From JAJEBT01 sp965221485 (GTDB lineage Bacteria; Pseudomonadota; Alphaproteobacteria; MPNO01; UBA830): a DNA stretch of 64,000 nt. The notes beneath the pieces were generated by a model that saw only the letters and a list, made by a program, of their open reading frames with translations, was not told the DNA's origin and made no database searches. A program made the position numbers and the translations under genes. The stretch lies in the NCBI GenBank assembly GCA_965221485.1, contig OZ244893.1, forward strand, positions 2,108,001 to 2,172,000, given 5' to 3'. This document shows positions 26,768 through 35,134 of this stretch, piece by piece. Numbering within the stretch: position 1 is the stretch's first letter; each line of letters opens with the position of its first letter.

Positions 26768-27559
26768 GTGCCATTCGAACAGCTCTTCGTCCTTGCCGTC
26801 GTTCAGGGGGTGACAGAATTTCTGCCGATCAGTTCATCCGCCCATTTGCAGCTCGTGCCCATGGTGATGCAATGGAACGATCAGGGTCTGATTATCGATA
26901 TCGCCGTCCATGCCGGAACCATAGGTGCAGTGATCCTGTATTTGTGGCGGGATATTCTCGGGATGCTGGGCGGACTGCTGCGTTTCAGGGCACGCAACAA
27001 CCCCGGACTGGACCTCGTAGGGAGGCTGGTAATCGCCACGCTTCCGATCATTGCCGCAGGTGCCGTCGTGTTCTCCATGAAGCACGAAATACCCCGAAGC
27101 GCCGAAGTCATCGGCTGGGCCACTATCCTGTTCGGCATACTGCTGCTGATCGTCGACCGCCTCGCGCCAACCCGAAAGACATTTCAGGAAATGACGTGGT
27201 GGCATGCGCTCGTCATTGGGCTTTTGCAAATTTTTGCTCTGATTCCCGGCGCCAGCCGCGCCGGCGTCACCATCACCGCCGCCCGGATGCTGGGTCTTGA
27301 GCGAACCGCGGCAGCCCGATTTTCGATGTTGCTCGCGATCCCTACCACGCTGGCGGCTTCAACCATTGCTGTCAGGCACCTTTACATGACCGGCTCTGTC
27401 TCATTCCAGTCCGACGCTGCTGTTGCAGCCGGGCTTGCGTTTGCTGCCGGCTTCACCGCAATCCTGTTCATGATGACATGGATCCGGCGCGCAAGCTTCC
27501 TGCCGTTTGTCATTTACAGACTGGTTCTCGGCGTCGCCGTTCTGGTTTATCTGGCCTGA
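26768..27559 (+). CDS. uppP: Undecaprenyl-diphosphatase
   Basis: 263 residues, GTG start behind a weak AGG. This inner-membrane enzyme recycles the lipid carrier undecaprenyl diphosphate to the monophosphate for peptidoglycan and LPS synthesis and confers bacitracin resistance. Both family motifs are present: VVQGVTEFLPISSSAHL near the N-terminus and PGASRAGVTITAARMLGLER in the second half. The second usually reads PGxSRSG; here it is SRAG. About eight hydrophobic segments are visible. The gene converges on an NDUFA9-like SDR gene, a neighbour pair often seen in alphaproteobacteria. Confidence 0.94.
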   Translation: MPFEQLFVLAVVQGVTEFLPISSSAHLQLVPMVMQWNDQGLIIDIAVHAGTIGAVILYLWRDILGMLGGLLRFRARNNPGLDLVGRLVIATLPIIAAGAVVFSMKHEIPRSAEVIGWATILFGILLLIVDRLAPTRKTFQEMTWWHALVIGLLQIFALIPGASRAGVTITAARMLGLERTAAARFSMLLAIPTTLAASTIAVRHLYMTGSVSFQSDAAVAAGLAFAAGFTAILFMMTWIRRASFLPFVIYRLVLGVAVLVYLA

Positions 27560-27772
27560 ACGCACCGTCGCAGTCGCGTCAATACCCCGGACGGTTCCCA
27601 GGCCTGTTTCGGTTGCGCTTTGACCAAAACCTCTATGTGTGAAAATTATGCACCGACTCTGGTGACACCGGAGGCTGATACGCTCTTGTATGGGCTCTTC
27701 AACCGCGTCGCGATACCACACCGAGCGCCCCCAGGCAGGACAGTGTGGGTTTTCGGATCAGTAATTCACGTC

Positions 27773-27814
27773 TCCCGTATGACCAGCCATGATGTCATGG
27801 CTGGTCATACGGGA
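27773..27814. repeat. Perfect 42-base palindrome (20-bp arms) between convergent genes
   Basis: The arms 27773-27792 and 27795-27814 are exact reverse complements around a 2-base centre; one arm contains CCCGTATGACCAGCCATGA. The stop codon of the minus-strand SDR gene (27805-27807) lies inside it. There is no T-tract on either side. It could act as a bidirectional transcript end for uppP and the SDR gene, as an mRNA 3' hairpin, or as a cruciform or recombination site. Confidence 0.8.
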
Positions 27815-28740
27815 CCACTCCATACCCCGCGACGGTAGCGGCGCAGATAGCCGGGAACGACTCCTTCCAGCGAGACCGGCTCAATGCCCAGTTCCGCCAA
27901 TCCCGGATGCTCTCCCGAAACAACATTGTCATGTCGCAGGAGACGGACCTGATCCCGGGTAATCGGAGCTCCGGGCAGCCAATCGATGAGAGCTGCCTTG
28001 AAACTTGCCAGCGCGAACGGTATCGGGACGAGAAGGCGTTTTCGACCAATCTCCTCAAGAAGAATTTCCATGAGCTCCCGAAACGTGAAAACTCTTGGCC
28101 CTCCGATTTCAAAAAGCGCGTGGGGTTGTTCCGAAAAGCTCCCGACGGTGGAGAGCGCCCGGGCCAGGTCCCGGACATAAACCGGCTGAAACCGGGTCGA
28201 ACCTCCGCCGATGAGCGGCAGTGCCGGCAGCAGCCGCGCCAGCACGGCAAAGCGATTGAAAAAGTCATCCTCGGCCCCGATCACAAGGCTGGGCCGGACC
28301 ACGACCGCGCCTGGAAAACTCTCGCGGACCGCAGACTCGGCGGCACCCTTGGTCGAAGCATAGAACGACGCAGAAGCGGGATCAGCCCCGATTGCCGAAA
28401 CATGAACCAGAGTTCTGGCCCCCGCCTCTGATGCCGCCTCGGCAACCCGTCTTGCGCCGCCGACATGCACGCTCTGGAAGGTCTGCGGGCCCGTCCTGGC
28501 AAGGATCCCCACAAGGTTGAAAACCGTGTCGACACCCGTTACAGCCGCCCGCACAGAAACATCGTCACGCACATTGGCGGCCACTGGCGTAATCTGCCCC
28601 ACGTCTCCCATCGGTCGCAAAAAACCCGCCCGATCAGGCCGCCGAACCGCGACACGAATCCGGACCCCCGTCCGCGCCAGTTCGCTTACGAGATATCGGC
28701 CGACGAAGCCTGAGCCGCCAAATACCGTTACGACATCCAT
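27805..28740 (-). CDS. NDUFA9-like NAD(P)-binding protein (atypical SDR)
   Basis: 311 residues from the ATG at 28740, with GAGG 6 bases upstream; the longer frame adds 16 unlikely residues. It has an extended/atypical short-chain-dehydrogenase Rossmann fold: VTVFGGSGFVGRYLVSELAR (TGxxGxxG-type nucleotide loop), NLVGILA, VHVSAIGADPASASFYASTK, and VRPSLVIGAEDDFFNRF. This group is annotated as complex I NDUFA9-family in alphaproteobacteria and is thought to be an accessory or assembly factor of NADH dehydrogenase or a quinone-related reductase. YASTK provides a YxxxK-like pair. Its last codons and stop fall inside the palindrome. Confidence 0.82.
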   Translation of the reverse strand: MDVVTVFGGSGFVGRYLVSELARTGVRIRVAVRRPDRAGFLRPMGDVGQITPVAANVRDDVSVRAAVTGVDTVFNLVGILARTGPQTFQSVHVGGARRVAEAASEAGARTLVHVSAIGADPASASFYASTKGAAESAVRESFPGAVVVRPSLVIGAEDDFFNRFAVLARLLPALPLIGGGSTRFQPVYVRDLARALSTVGSFSEQPHALFEIGGPRVFTFRELMEILLEEIGRKRLLVPIPFALASFKAALIDWLPGAPITRDQVRLLRHDNVVSGEHPGLAELGIEPVSLEGVVPGYLRRYRRGVWSGPV

Positions 28741-28847
28741 GATCCTCGCCCTGTCTGCACCCTGCGAACACTGGGCGGTGACCGCCACTTCAACCGCACC
28801 CTCTTAAAATGCAGGGCTGCTGGCGTCAACATACACGGTTGGTGCTG

Positions 28848-28872
28848 CCTTGATCAGGGGGCGTTATCAAGG
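28848..28872 (-). terminator. Hairpin downstream of the TRAP binding-protein gene
   Basis: CCTTGAT (28848-28854) and ATCAAGG (28866-28872) can form a 7-bp stem with an 11-base loop, 35 bases beyond the stop of the minus-strand TRAP gene. It lacks a T-run. It also lies upstream of the SDR gene and might instead belong to its leader. Confidence 0.35.
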
Positions 28873-28907
28873 ACCCTTCAAGGCTTGAACACTTCCACGT
28901 TTTCCGC

Positions 28908-29918
28908 TCACCCTGGGTGTTTTTTCGCGGCCTTGATCATCAAGCCATAGATTTCCGCGATCTCGGGCTTTTCGCGGGCAACCGCTGCCCCGACGGTGGA
29001 CCAACGGCGGATCATCTCGGCCCGATCCTCAGGCGACAGATCGGTCAGCACGCCGCCCCTGTCCGTCCACGTAGAATAGCCCCGTTCGAAAAAATCTGTA
29101 TTCCACCGATTGATTTCCGGCTCAATCGCTTCCGCTTCCGCCAGAACCAGGGCCTGAAGATCGACTGGCAGCTTGCCAAACCAGTCCCGGCCCATTCCTG
29201 CCAGGCTGGTGATATAGGCTCCATGCGTTCGCACCAGAAACCTCGCGACATTGTAATACTTGAATGGCAGAAAGATCACCGTGCTCCCGAATACAGCGTC
29301 AATTGCTCCCTGTTGCAGGGCGGGCAGGACGCTTATCAGCGGCATGGGAGCGCCTGTGGCTCCGACATGCTTCATGGGCAGGAGTTGCATGGGCGAGGCA
29401 AAAACTCGGATTTTCAGCCCTTTGAAATCTCCGAGGGTGCGGATCGGTTTTCGGCTGACAATGGCCGTCGTGGCGAGATACACGAGGCTCACGCCCTTGA
29501 TTCCGCGTGGCTCGCCAAGGGACAGGAAGCCCCTGCGGAAGTCGGGTTCGTTTATGGTGGCGACGAGATGATCAGTACTACGGAAAACCCCCGGTGCACT
29601 GAGCACCTGAAACCCTGGATGAATACTGACGAAGAACGCCGGCGGACCGACATAGACCTCCTGCGTTCCCAGCTGAACGCCTTCGATCTGACGTGGTATC
29701 GATCCGAGCTGGCTGGCAGGATAAACCTCGGCCTTGATGCGTCCGCTCGACTTTTCGTTGATGCGTGCAGCATAGCGCTTTGCCCATTCATGTTGCCCTG
29801 CGTTGATCGTGGCAAGCCCGATTTTCATCGTGTAGGTCTTTGCTGCCAGCGGCGTCAGACCGAACAACAAACTCAAAGCAAAAGCGATCAGACAGACGCC
29901 CTTTCCGAACAGTCTCAT
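28908..29918 (-). CDS. TRAP transporter solute-binding protein (DctP family), orphan
   Basis: 336 residues from the ATG at 29918, which follows a strong GGAGGAGGG. A signal peptide (MRLFGKGVCLIAFALSLLFG, cleavage near LAAKTY) marks it as periplasmic. DctP-family segments: KIGLATINAGQHEWAKRYA, SGRIKAEVYPASQLGSIPRQ, FKGLKIRVFASPMQ (the conserved Arg that binds the ligand carboxylate) and GAIDAVFG. It should bind an organic acid and hand it to a DctQM permease. No dctQ or dctM gene is adjacent; the only TRAP permeases of the window are at 61663-63449 with their own binding protein. The ligand is unknown. Confidence 0.88.
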   Translation of the reverse strand: MRLFGKGVCLIAFALSLLFGLTPLAAKTYTMKIGLATINAGQHEWAKRYAARINEKSSGRIKAEVYPASQLGSIPRQIEGVQLGTQEVYVGPPAFFVSIHPGFQVLSAPGVFRSTDHLVATINEPDFRRGFLSLGEPRGIKGVSLVYLATTAIVSRKPIRTLGDFKGLKIRVFASPMQLLPMKHVGATGAPMPLISVLPALQQGAIDAVFGSTVIFLPFKYYNVARFLVRTHGAYITSLAGMGRDWFGKLPVDLQALVLAEAEAIEPEINRWNTDFFERGYSTWTDRGGVLTDLSPEDRAEMIRRWSTVGAAVAREKPEIAEIYGLMIKAAKKHPG

Positions 29919-30849
29919 TGTGTCCCTCCTCCGATTTTTTGGCTTTCCCGGTCCCGCGAGATCTGCCACACGTCTACAGGTAACCGGCCCCGAACGCAGC
30001 CTGGAGAGTAATGCAGAACGTTGCTACAGGGGCTTCGGGTACCAACCTCCGGCGACGTCGCTCATGCAGCTTATTTCCAGACACACAGCGTGAAGGCAGA
30101 ACCTCATGGTTACACCGTTGATCCATCATACCCGTTTGCCTGACTGACGATACGCATGGTCAGTCGCCTGCAAAGCCGACAGGACACTCCTCGGGCACGC
30201 CGAGCGCTGGCTTCTGACGACAAACCGGCAAGACCATGTTATCGCAACGTTCCATATCCCGAGACTGGCAACATCCACTCTTGTCGTCAATCGTCGGGCT
30301 TCTTCCAGGCAAATCGCGCTGTCCGCACTCAGTCGAGCGAAATGATTTACGAACCCGCACTCATCCACAGCATGGGCCTTGCCACGGATCATCCGGAATC
30401 GCAAAGGCGGCAGCGGGGTAAGATACCGCGATGGCTGCGCCGATGACCTGTTGCGCCGGCGAAGCAATTCAGATCCGGACGGGCGATCCCCGCCCGGAGA
30501 CGAGATGGATGTTTCGCCCTCCGTTGTATCAACCTGAGCGCCAGACAGGAGAGCGCGGTATCCTTCCAATACCGGTAACGGTCCGACAGTCAATCGGATA
30601 CTGCCAATTCGTTTGCCGGCGCTCTGCGACCTTTCGGCAGCCGACATCGCCGGGGAAGCCTTGTCAAGCCCATTTCGGCTTCGCGGATATCTGTGCTGTC
30701 GCCAGCCATGTCTGTATGCCGGACATGTTCATGGAGCACTGGGTCGGGATGAGAGTGAAGTCCTTGACATTGTCCTGAAGCGGAGACACATTTCTGATCC
30801 CGTGTGGCGGGTCATGCATCGACAGACCCGCTCCGTATCCCGAAACAGG
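29919..30849. other. Long intergenic stretch without recognisable gene
   Basis: About 930 bases between the TRAP gene and the tRNA-Leu promoter. Open frames exist on both strands (longest 173 codons at 30126-30647, minus), but none has family-like sequence, a good ribosome-binding site or a sensible composition. I see no RNA gene, phage remnant or repeat in it. Confidence 0.45.
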
Positions 30850-30878
30850 TTGACAACACTGCCCCGTGACTGCATACC
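30850..30878 (+). promoter_or_regulatory. Probable promoter of tRNA-Leu
   Basis: TTGACA (30850-30855), a 17-base spacer, then CATACC (30873-30878), ending 21 bases before the tRNA 5' end. The -35 is perfect; the -10 matches only in its middle. Confidence 0.4.
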
Positions 30879-30899
30879 GGACGTCCGCTTGCTGCACGG

Positions 30900-30986
30900 G
30901 CCCAGGTGGCGGAATTGGTAGACGCGCAGGTTTCAGGTACCTGTGACCGCAAGGTCGTGGAAGTTCGAGTCTTCTCCTGGGCACCA
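30900..30986 (+). tRNA. tRNA-Leu (anticodon CAG)
   Basis: 87 bases with a full cloverleaf and a long variable arm, as expected for a class II tRNA. The acceptor stem GCCCAGG (30900-30906) pairs with CCTGGGC (30976-30982), followed by A and an encoded CCA (30984-30986). The D-arm TGGCGGAATTGGTAGACGC is typical of tRNA-Leu. The anticodon stem CAGGT/ACCTG encloses loop TTCAGGT with anticodon CAG, which reads CUG. GTTCGAGTC is the T-loop. Confidence 0.97.
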
Positions 30987-31045
30987 GATACCGGCCGCAA
31001 AGGCGCTTCCCCTGACCCCTGTTCCGAAAGGCCTCGCATTCGACA

Positions 31046-31657
31046 GTGACCGCACGATTCCATGATGGCGACCTCCCCGACGGCATGGATCCGGGCCCTG
31101 CGGTTGCGATCGATACTGAAACCATGGGCCTCAATCCGCAACGCGACAGGCTGTGCCTCGTTCAGCTGTCAACCGGAGACGGTAATGCACACCTCATCCG
31201 ATTTGCGCCCGGAACCTATGAATGTCCGAACCTGAAACGGCTCCTGGGCGATCCTTCAGTGCTGAAACTGTTCCACTTCGCACGGTTCGATGTCGCGGTC
31301 ATCAAGAGATATCTCGGCGTCGTTGCGGCGCCTCTCTACTGCACGAAGATCGCGTCCAGACTCGTCCGTACCTATACGGACCGGCACGGATTGAAGGACC
31401 TGTGCCAGGAACTCCTGGGAAAGGACCTGTCGAAAGAGCAACAATCCTCCGACTGGGGTGCGGAAGATTTGACGTCAGAGCAACTGAAATATGCTGCAAA
31501 CGATGTCCTGTATCTCCACGAACTGAAGGCACGCCTCGACACAATGCTGGCGAGGGAAGGACGGACCGGACTCGCCCAGGCCTGCTTTGATTTCGTGCCG
31601 GTGCGGGCAGAGCTGGACCTTCAGGGCTGGCACGATCTGGACATATTTGCCCACTAG
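31046..31657 (+). CDS. rnd: Ribonuclease D-like 3'-5' exonuclease
   Basis: 203 residues, GTG start without a strong ribosome-binding site. It is a DEDDy exonuclease domain protein: VAIDTETMGLN (motif I, Asp and Glu), LFHFARFDVAVIKRYL (motif II), and YAANDVLYLHELKARLD (motif III, YxxxD). RNase D trims structured RNA such as tRNA 3' ends. At about half the length of E. coli RNase D it lacks the HRDC domains, which is normal for the short alphaproteobacterial form next to kdsD/lptC. It starts 59 bases after tRNA-Leu. Confidence 0.85.
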   Translation: MTARFHDGDLPDGMDPGPAVAIDTETMGLNPQRDRLCLVQLSTGDGNAHLIRFAPGTYECPNLKRLLGDPSVLKLFHFARFDVAVIKRYLGVVAAPLYCTKIASRLVRTYTDRHGLKDLCQELLGKDLSKEQQSSDWGAEDLTSEQLKYAANDVLYLHELKARLDTMLAREGRTGLAQACFDFVPVRAELDLQGWHDLDIFAH

Positions 31658-31738
31658 TGCGTAATTTCGGCATCCCCGGGTCGGGATACCGATTTTCCGG
31701 CCAATCTTATAGAGTACCGGGACCACGCAGGAGCGCTT

Positions 31739-32737
31739 ATGGCAGATTCCCTGACCCATACCCCGGTTGACCAACCAGACGATAACGACGCGCTGGTTCG
31801 CTCGGGCCGTCGCGTTATCGCGGATGAGGTTGCCGGGCTCCACGCTCTTATTGACGGCCTCGATGATCGCTTTGCCCGCACCATTCGATTGCTCGAATCC
31901 GTCAAGGGGCGAATTGTTGTGACCGGAATGGGCAAGAGCGGTCACGTCGCGCGTAAGCTTGCTGCAACCCTGGCATCCACCGGAGCACCCGCCCAATACG
32001 TGCATCCCGCTGAAGCGAGCCATGGCGACCTCGGCATGATCACGAAAGACGACGCCATTCTGGCACTCTCGAACTCGGGAGAAACGCCGGAACTCTCGGA
32101 TCTTATCGCTTATGTGACGCTGAAAGGGATCCCGCTGGTTTCCATTTGCGGACGGGAAACCAGTACCCTGACGAAAATGTCAACATTCTCGCTTGTCATT
32201 CCTGATTGCCGGGAAGCCTGTCCGCTGAACCTGGCGCCTACAACATCCACCACGGCCATGCTGGCCCTTGGTGATGCTATCGCCGTCGTGCTGCTGGAAC
32301 GCCGCGGGTTCTCCCGGGACGACTTCCGGTTGCTGCACCCTGGCGGCCAAATTGGCTGGCATTTGATCAAGGTTGCAGATATCATGCACCAGGAAGCAGA
32401 AATGCCGCTTGTCAGCGGTTCCAGTCAAATGACGGAAACCATCATAGAGATGACCGGCAAACGCTTCGGTTGCGCGGGTGTAATCGAAGAAGATGGCCGT
32501 CTGGTGGGGATAATCACAGATGGCGATTTGCGGCGTCACATGAGGGACGACATTCTTGCCATGACAGCAGCCGACGTAATGACGCGAAATCCCGTGACTG
32601 TCGAGGCCGGCAACCTCGCCGCCCAGGCCCTCGCAATCATGAACGACGCAAAGATTACAAACATCTTCGTCGTCCAGGATTCCGTACCGGTCGGGATTGT
32701 TCACATTCACGATCTGCTTCGATCCGGAATCTCGTGA
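31739..32737 (+). CDS. kdsD: Arabinose-5-phosphate isomerase
   Basis: 332 residues; CAGGAG lies 5-10 bases before the ATG. The enzyme makes D-arabinose 5-phosphate from ribulose 5-phosphate, the first step toward the LPS sugar Kdo. An N-terminal SIS domain (about 50-185) contains VVTGMGKSGHVARKLAATLA, HPAEASHGDLGMI and SNSGETPELSDLI; two CBS domains follow (about 210-330, from DIMHQEAEMPLV and DVMTRNPVTVEA). The KpsF/GutQ/KdsD family and its place before lptC-lptA-lptB argue for an LPS role. Confidence 0.93.
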   Translation: MADSLTHTPVDQPDDNDALVRSGRRVIADEVAGLHALIDGLDDRFARTIRLLESVKGRIVVTGMGKSGHVARKLAATLASTGAPAQYVHPAEASHGDLGMITKDDAILALSNSGETPELSDLIAYVTLKGIPLVSICGRETSTLTKMSTFSLVIPDCREACPLNLAPTTSTTAMLALGDAIAVVLLERRGFSRDDFRLLHPGGQIGWHLIKVADIMHQEAEMPLVSGSSQMTETIIEMTGKRFGCAGVIEEDGRLVGIITDGDLRRHMRDDILAMTAADVMTRNPVTVEAGNLAAQALAIMNDAKITNIFVVQDSVPVGIVHIHDLLRSGIS

Positions 32738-32750
32738 GTCAACGGCAGTC

Positions 32751-33473
32751 ATGACGGTGCAAAAGCGCATTGACGCAGACCGGTCATGGCAAGGTCGTCT
32801 GGCGCCATTTCGTTCTGCTGCACCAAAGCAAATTCGCTACAGCAGGGCCTACAGCAAATTTGTTCGATGGACCAAGCTGACATTGCCCCTGATTGCCGTC
32901 GGTCTTGTGGTAACGGTTGCGCTCTGGGCGGAACTGAAATCCGGCTCGTTTCCCTCATCGCCGAAAAGCCTCATTTCCGACTTGAGACTTGATGCAGATG
33001 GGGTCAATCGGGCAACCAATACCCTGTTCAGCAATATAGATTCCAGGGATCAGCCGTTTACGCTGACGGCAGACTCCGTTGTCCAACTGGGCGAAGTAGC
33101 GGCCACACAGAGCCCCTCCGACGAACGATTCTCCCTTGAAAATCCCAAGGCCAAAATCCGTCTCACATCGGGAGCTGTAGTCCAGTTGACGTCACCGGAA
33201 GGTGAGTACTCTCATGGCGACAGAAAACTTGAACTGACCGGCGGCGTTCGCCTGACGCAACCGGAAGACTATGAAATCCTGACCACCAGCGCGGCGATTG
33301 ACTTTGCGTCCATGCGAGCATGGAGTCACAAGCCGGTGACCGGTTCGGGCCGGTTCGGTTTCGTCGAGGCAAACGGTCTCGAGGTGCAGAGTGGGGGCGA
33401 CGTGATAATCTTCAGCGGCCCTTCCCGGTTGATGATGAAATCGGAAAAATCTCTCAGTGAGAGCACCCGATGA
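32751..33473 (+). CDS. lptC: LPS export periplasmic/membrane protein LptC
   Basis: 240 residues from the ATG at 32751; the frame continues upstream into kdsD but without a better start. One N-terminal transmembrane helix (LTLPLIAVGLVVTVALWAEL, about residues 45-64) anchors a periplasmic beta-jellyroll of the LptC/OstA type (DRKLELTGGVRLTQPEDYEI). LptC takes LPS from the LptBFG ATPase and passes it to LptA. It is 13 bases from kdsD and overlaps lptA by four bases. Sequence conservation in this family is low; context and topology carry the call. Confidence 0.85.
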   Translation: MTVQKRIDADRSWQGRLAPFRSAAPKQIRYSRAYSKFVRWTKLTLPLIAVGLVVTVALWAELKSGSFPSSPKSLISDLRLDADGVNRATNTLFSNIDSRDQPFTLTADSVVQLGEVAATQSPSDERFSLENPKAKIRLTSGAVVQLTSPEGEYSHGDRKLELTGGVRLTQPEDYEILTTSAAIDFASMRAWSHKPVTGSGRFGFVEANGLEVQSGGDVIIFSGPSRLMMKSEKSLSESTR

Positions 33474-34306
33474 GTTTGCCACGTCACAAACTTCTCAAGC
33501 GCATTCGGCGATGGTCTGTCTTCGTCCTGCTATGCCCGGCAGAAGCAGCGCTCGGTCAATCGCTCCAGTTTCCAGGGCAGGACGCAGCTGCACCTGTCGA
33601 GATCATTGCCCAGCAGGAACTGGAATGGGACCAGAATTCCCGAACCTACGTGGCACGCGGCGACGCAAGGGTGTCCCAGGGGGAGTTCAGTATCACCGCC
33701 GATATACTGACGGCCCACTATCGCAAAAACGGTGAGAACAAAACTGAAATCTGGCGTGTTGACGCAGACGGACATGTCAAACTGCATTCGGCGACGCTGA
33801 TCGCTCACGGCTCGAGCGGTGTCTACGACGTACTTTCAGAAACCTTGACGCTGAAAGGACCGGTTCAGCTCGATACGACCGATGGGCGGATTACGGCCCG
33901 TGACAGTCTGGTATACCAGCAGAAGGAAGGTCGTGCCACAGTTCGGGGACGGGCAATCGCAACACGCGACAAAGAACGTGTGAGTGCGGAAACCCTGGTC
34001 GCTCATATTCAGAAGAACGACAAGGGCGAGGCGGTCATTCACACGGTCGAGGCGTTTGATGACGTCGTCGTTACGACGCCACGTGACACGATTCGCTCCC
34101 ATCGCGGGATCTATAATGCGCAGACACGCAAAGTGACAATGACAGGCGATGTCCGGATCACCAGAGGTCTCAGCCAGATGACCGGCGACACTGCAGAGGT
34201 GAATCTGAAGACGGGCGTGAGCCGACTGAAAACCGGAGGCAAGAAGGCCGTTCGCGGAGTGATGGTCAACGAAGCGACTACGCGCGGCAAGACCTCGAAA
34301 CAATAA
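33470..34306 (+). CDS. lptA: LPS transport periplasmic protein LptA
   Basis: 278 residues, ATG overlapping the lptC stop. A signal peptide (VFVLLCPAEAALGQ) precedes an OstA-like N domain made of repeating beta strands: YVARGDARVSQGEFSITADI, LKGPVQLDTTDGRITARDSL, GVYDVLSETLTL, MTGDVRITRGLSQMTGDTA. LptA forms the periplasmic bridge carrying LPS from LptC to LptD. The protein is somewhat longer than E. coli LptA (185 residues), as usual in alphaproteobacteria. It is followed 19 bases later by lptB. Confidence 0.88.
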   Translation: MSLPRHKLLKRIRRWSVFVLLCPAEAALGQSLQFPGQDAAAPVEIIAQQELEWDQNSRTYVARGDARVSQGEFSITADILTAHYRKNGENKTEIWRVDADGHVKLHSATLIAHGSSGVYDVLSETLTLKGPVQLDTTDGRITARDSLVYQQKEGRATVRGRAIATRDKERVSAETLVAHIQKNDKGEAVIHTVEAFDDVVVTTPRDTIRSHRGIYNAQTRKVTMTGDVRITRGLSQMTGDTAEVNLKTGVSRLKTGGKKAVRGVMVNEATTRGKTSKQ

Positions 34307-34325
34307 CGTTGAGCAAGAGGGCAAT

Positions 34326-35129
34326 TTGGCAAAGATCATCAAACAGGTGTTTCCCCGGCAACCGGCATCGTCAAGTTCGAGTGTCGTTGACGAAGCCGAA
34401 ACATCTCCCGGACTTCGGATCAACAAGGTCGGAAAATTCTTTCGCAAGCGACCCGTTCTGCGGGAGGTCGACGTCACATTGAGGCGCAGTGAAGTCGTGG
34501 GACTCATGGGTCCCAACGGTGCCGGAAAGACGACCTGTTTTTATATTGCCACAGGGCTGATCGCACCGGACTCAGGAACGGTCGAGCTGGACGGACAGGA
34601 TGTCACAACGTTGCCCATGTATCGCAGGGCGCGGCTTGGAATCAGTTACCTGCCGCAGGAGGCATCAATCTTCAGGGGCCTGACCGTGGAAGCCAATATT
34701 CGAGCGGTCCTCGAGGTCACTGAATCCGATCCCGAAAAACGCGCGATCAGACTCGAGCAGTTGCTGGGAGAATTCTCGATCAGTCATCTGCGCAGGGCGC
34801 CGGCCATCACACTGTCCGGAGGAGAACGGCGTCGCGTCGAAATCGCGCGCGCCCTTGCCTCTCGTCCCAACTATTTGCTGCTCGACGAACCGCTGGCCGG
34901 AATTGATCCGATTGCTGTCGATGATGTGCGCAGTCTGATTCATCACCTCAAGGAAAAAGAGAAAATCGGCATTCTGGTTACGGATCACAATGTCAGGGAA
35001 ACCCTGGAAATCGTCGATCGCGTGTACATCCTGAATGGTGGAACCGTGATGTTCAACGGCCCGCCATCGGAACTCGTGGCGGATGAAGGTGTCCGGCGGG
35101 TTTATCTTGGTGAAGGTTTCACCATGTAG
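34326..35129 (+). CDS. lptB: LPS export ABC transporter ATPase LptB
   Basis: 267 residues, TTG start with GAGGG a few bases upstream. Walker A is GPNGAGKTT (residues 62-70), the Q-loop is YLPQEASIFRGLTVEANI, the signature is LSGGERRRVEIARAL, Walker B is LLLDEPLAGIDP, and the switch His lies in VTDHNVRETL. LptB drives LPS extraction from the inner membrane with LptF and LptG, whose genes are not here. A non-conserved N-terminal tail of about 28 residues precedes the core. It sits directly before rpoN, the standard arrangement. Confidence 0.95.
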   Translation: MAKIIKQVFPRQPASSSSSVVDEAETSPGLRINKVGKFFRKRPVLREVDVTLRRSEVVGLMGPNGAGKTTCFYIATGLIAPDSGTVELDGQDVTTLPMYRRARLGISYLPQEASIFRGLTVEANIRAVLEVTESDPEKRAIRLEQLLGEFSISHLRRAPAITLSGGERRRVEIARALASRPNYLLLDEPLAGIDPIAVDDVRSLIHHLKEKEKIGILVTDHNVRETLEIVDRVYILNGGTVMFNGPPSELVADEGVRRVYLGEGFTM

Positions 35130-35134
35130 GCGGC

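Noticed and set aside
27620..27838. 72-codon plus-strand frame between uppP and the SDR gene
   Set aside because: It runs through the palindrome into antisense of the SDR gene and has no protein-like features.
28917..30011. 364-codon plus-strand frame opposite the orphan TRAP gene
   Set aside because: It mirrors the reverse strand of a well-supported DctP gene. The translation is rich in His, Arg and Cys with no domain.
30126..30647. 173-codon minus-strand frame in the long gap before tRNA-Leu
   Set aside because: No recognisable domain, no convincing ribosome-binding site, and an Arg/Ser-rich random composition.
30664..31141. Minus-strand frames across tRNA-Leu
   Set aside because: Their peptides are the reverse-strand translation of the tRNA, a well-known source of false ORFs.
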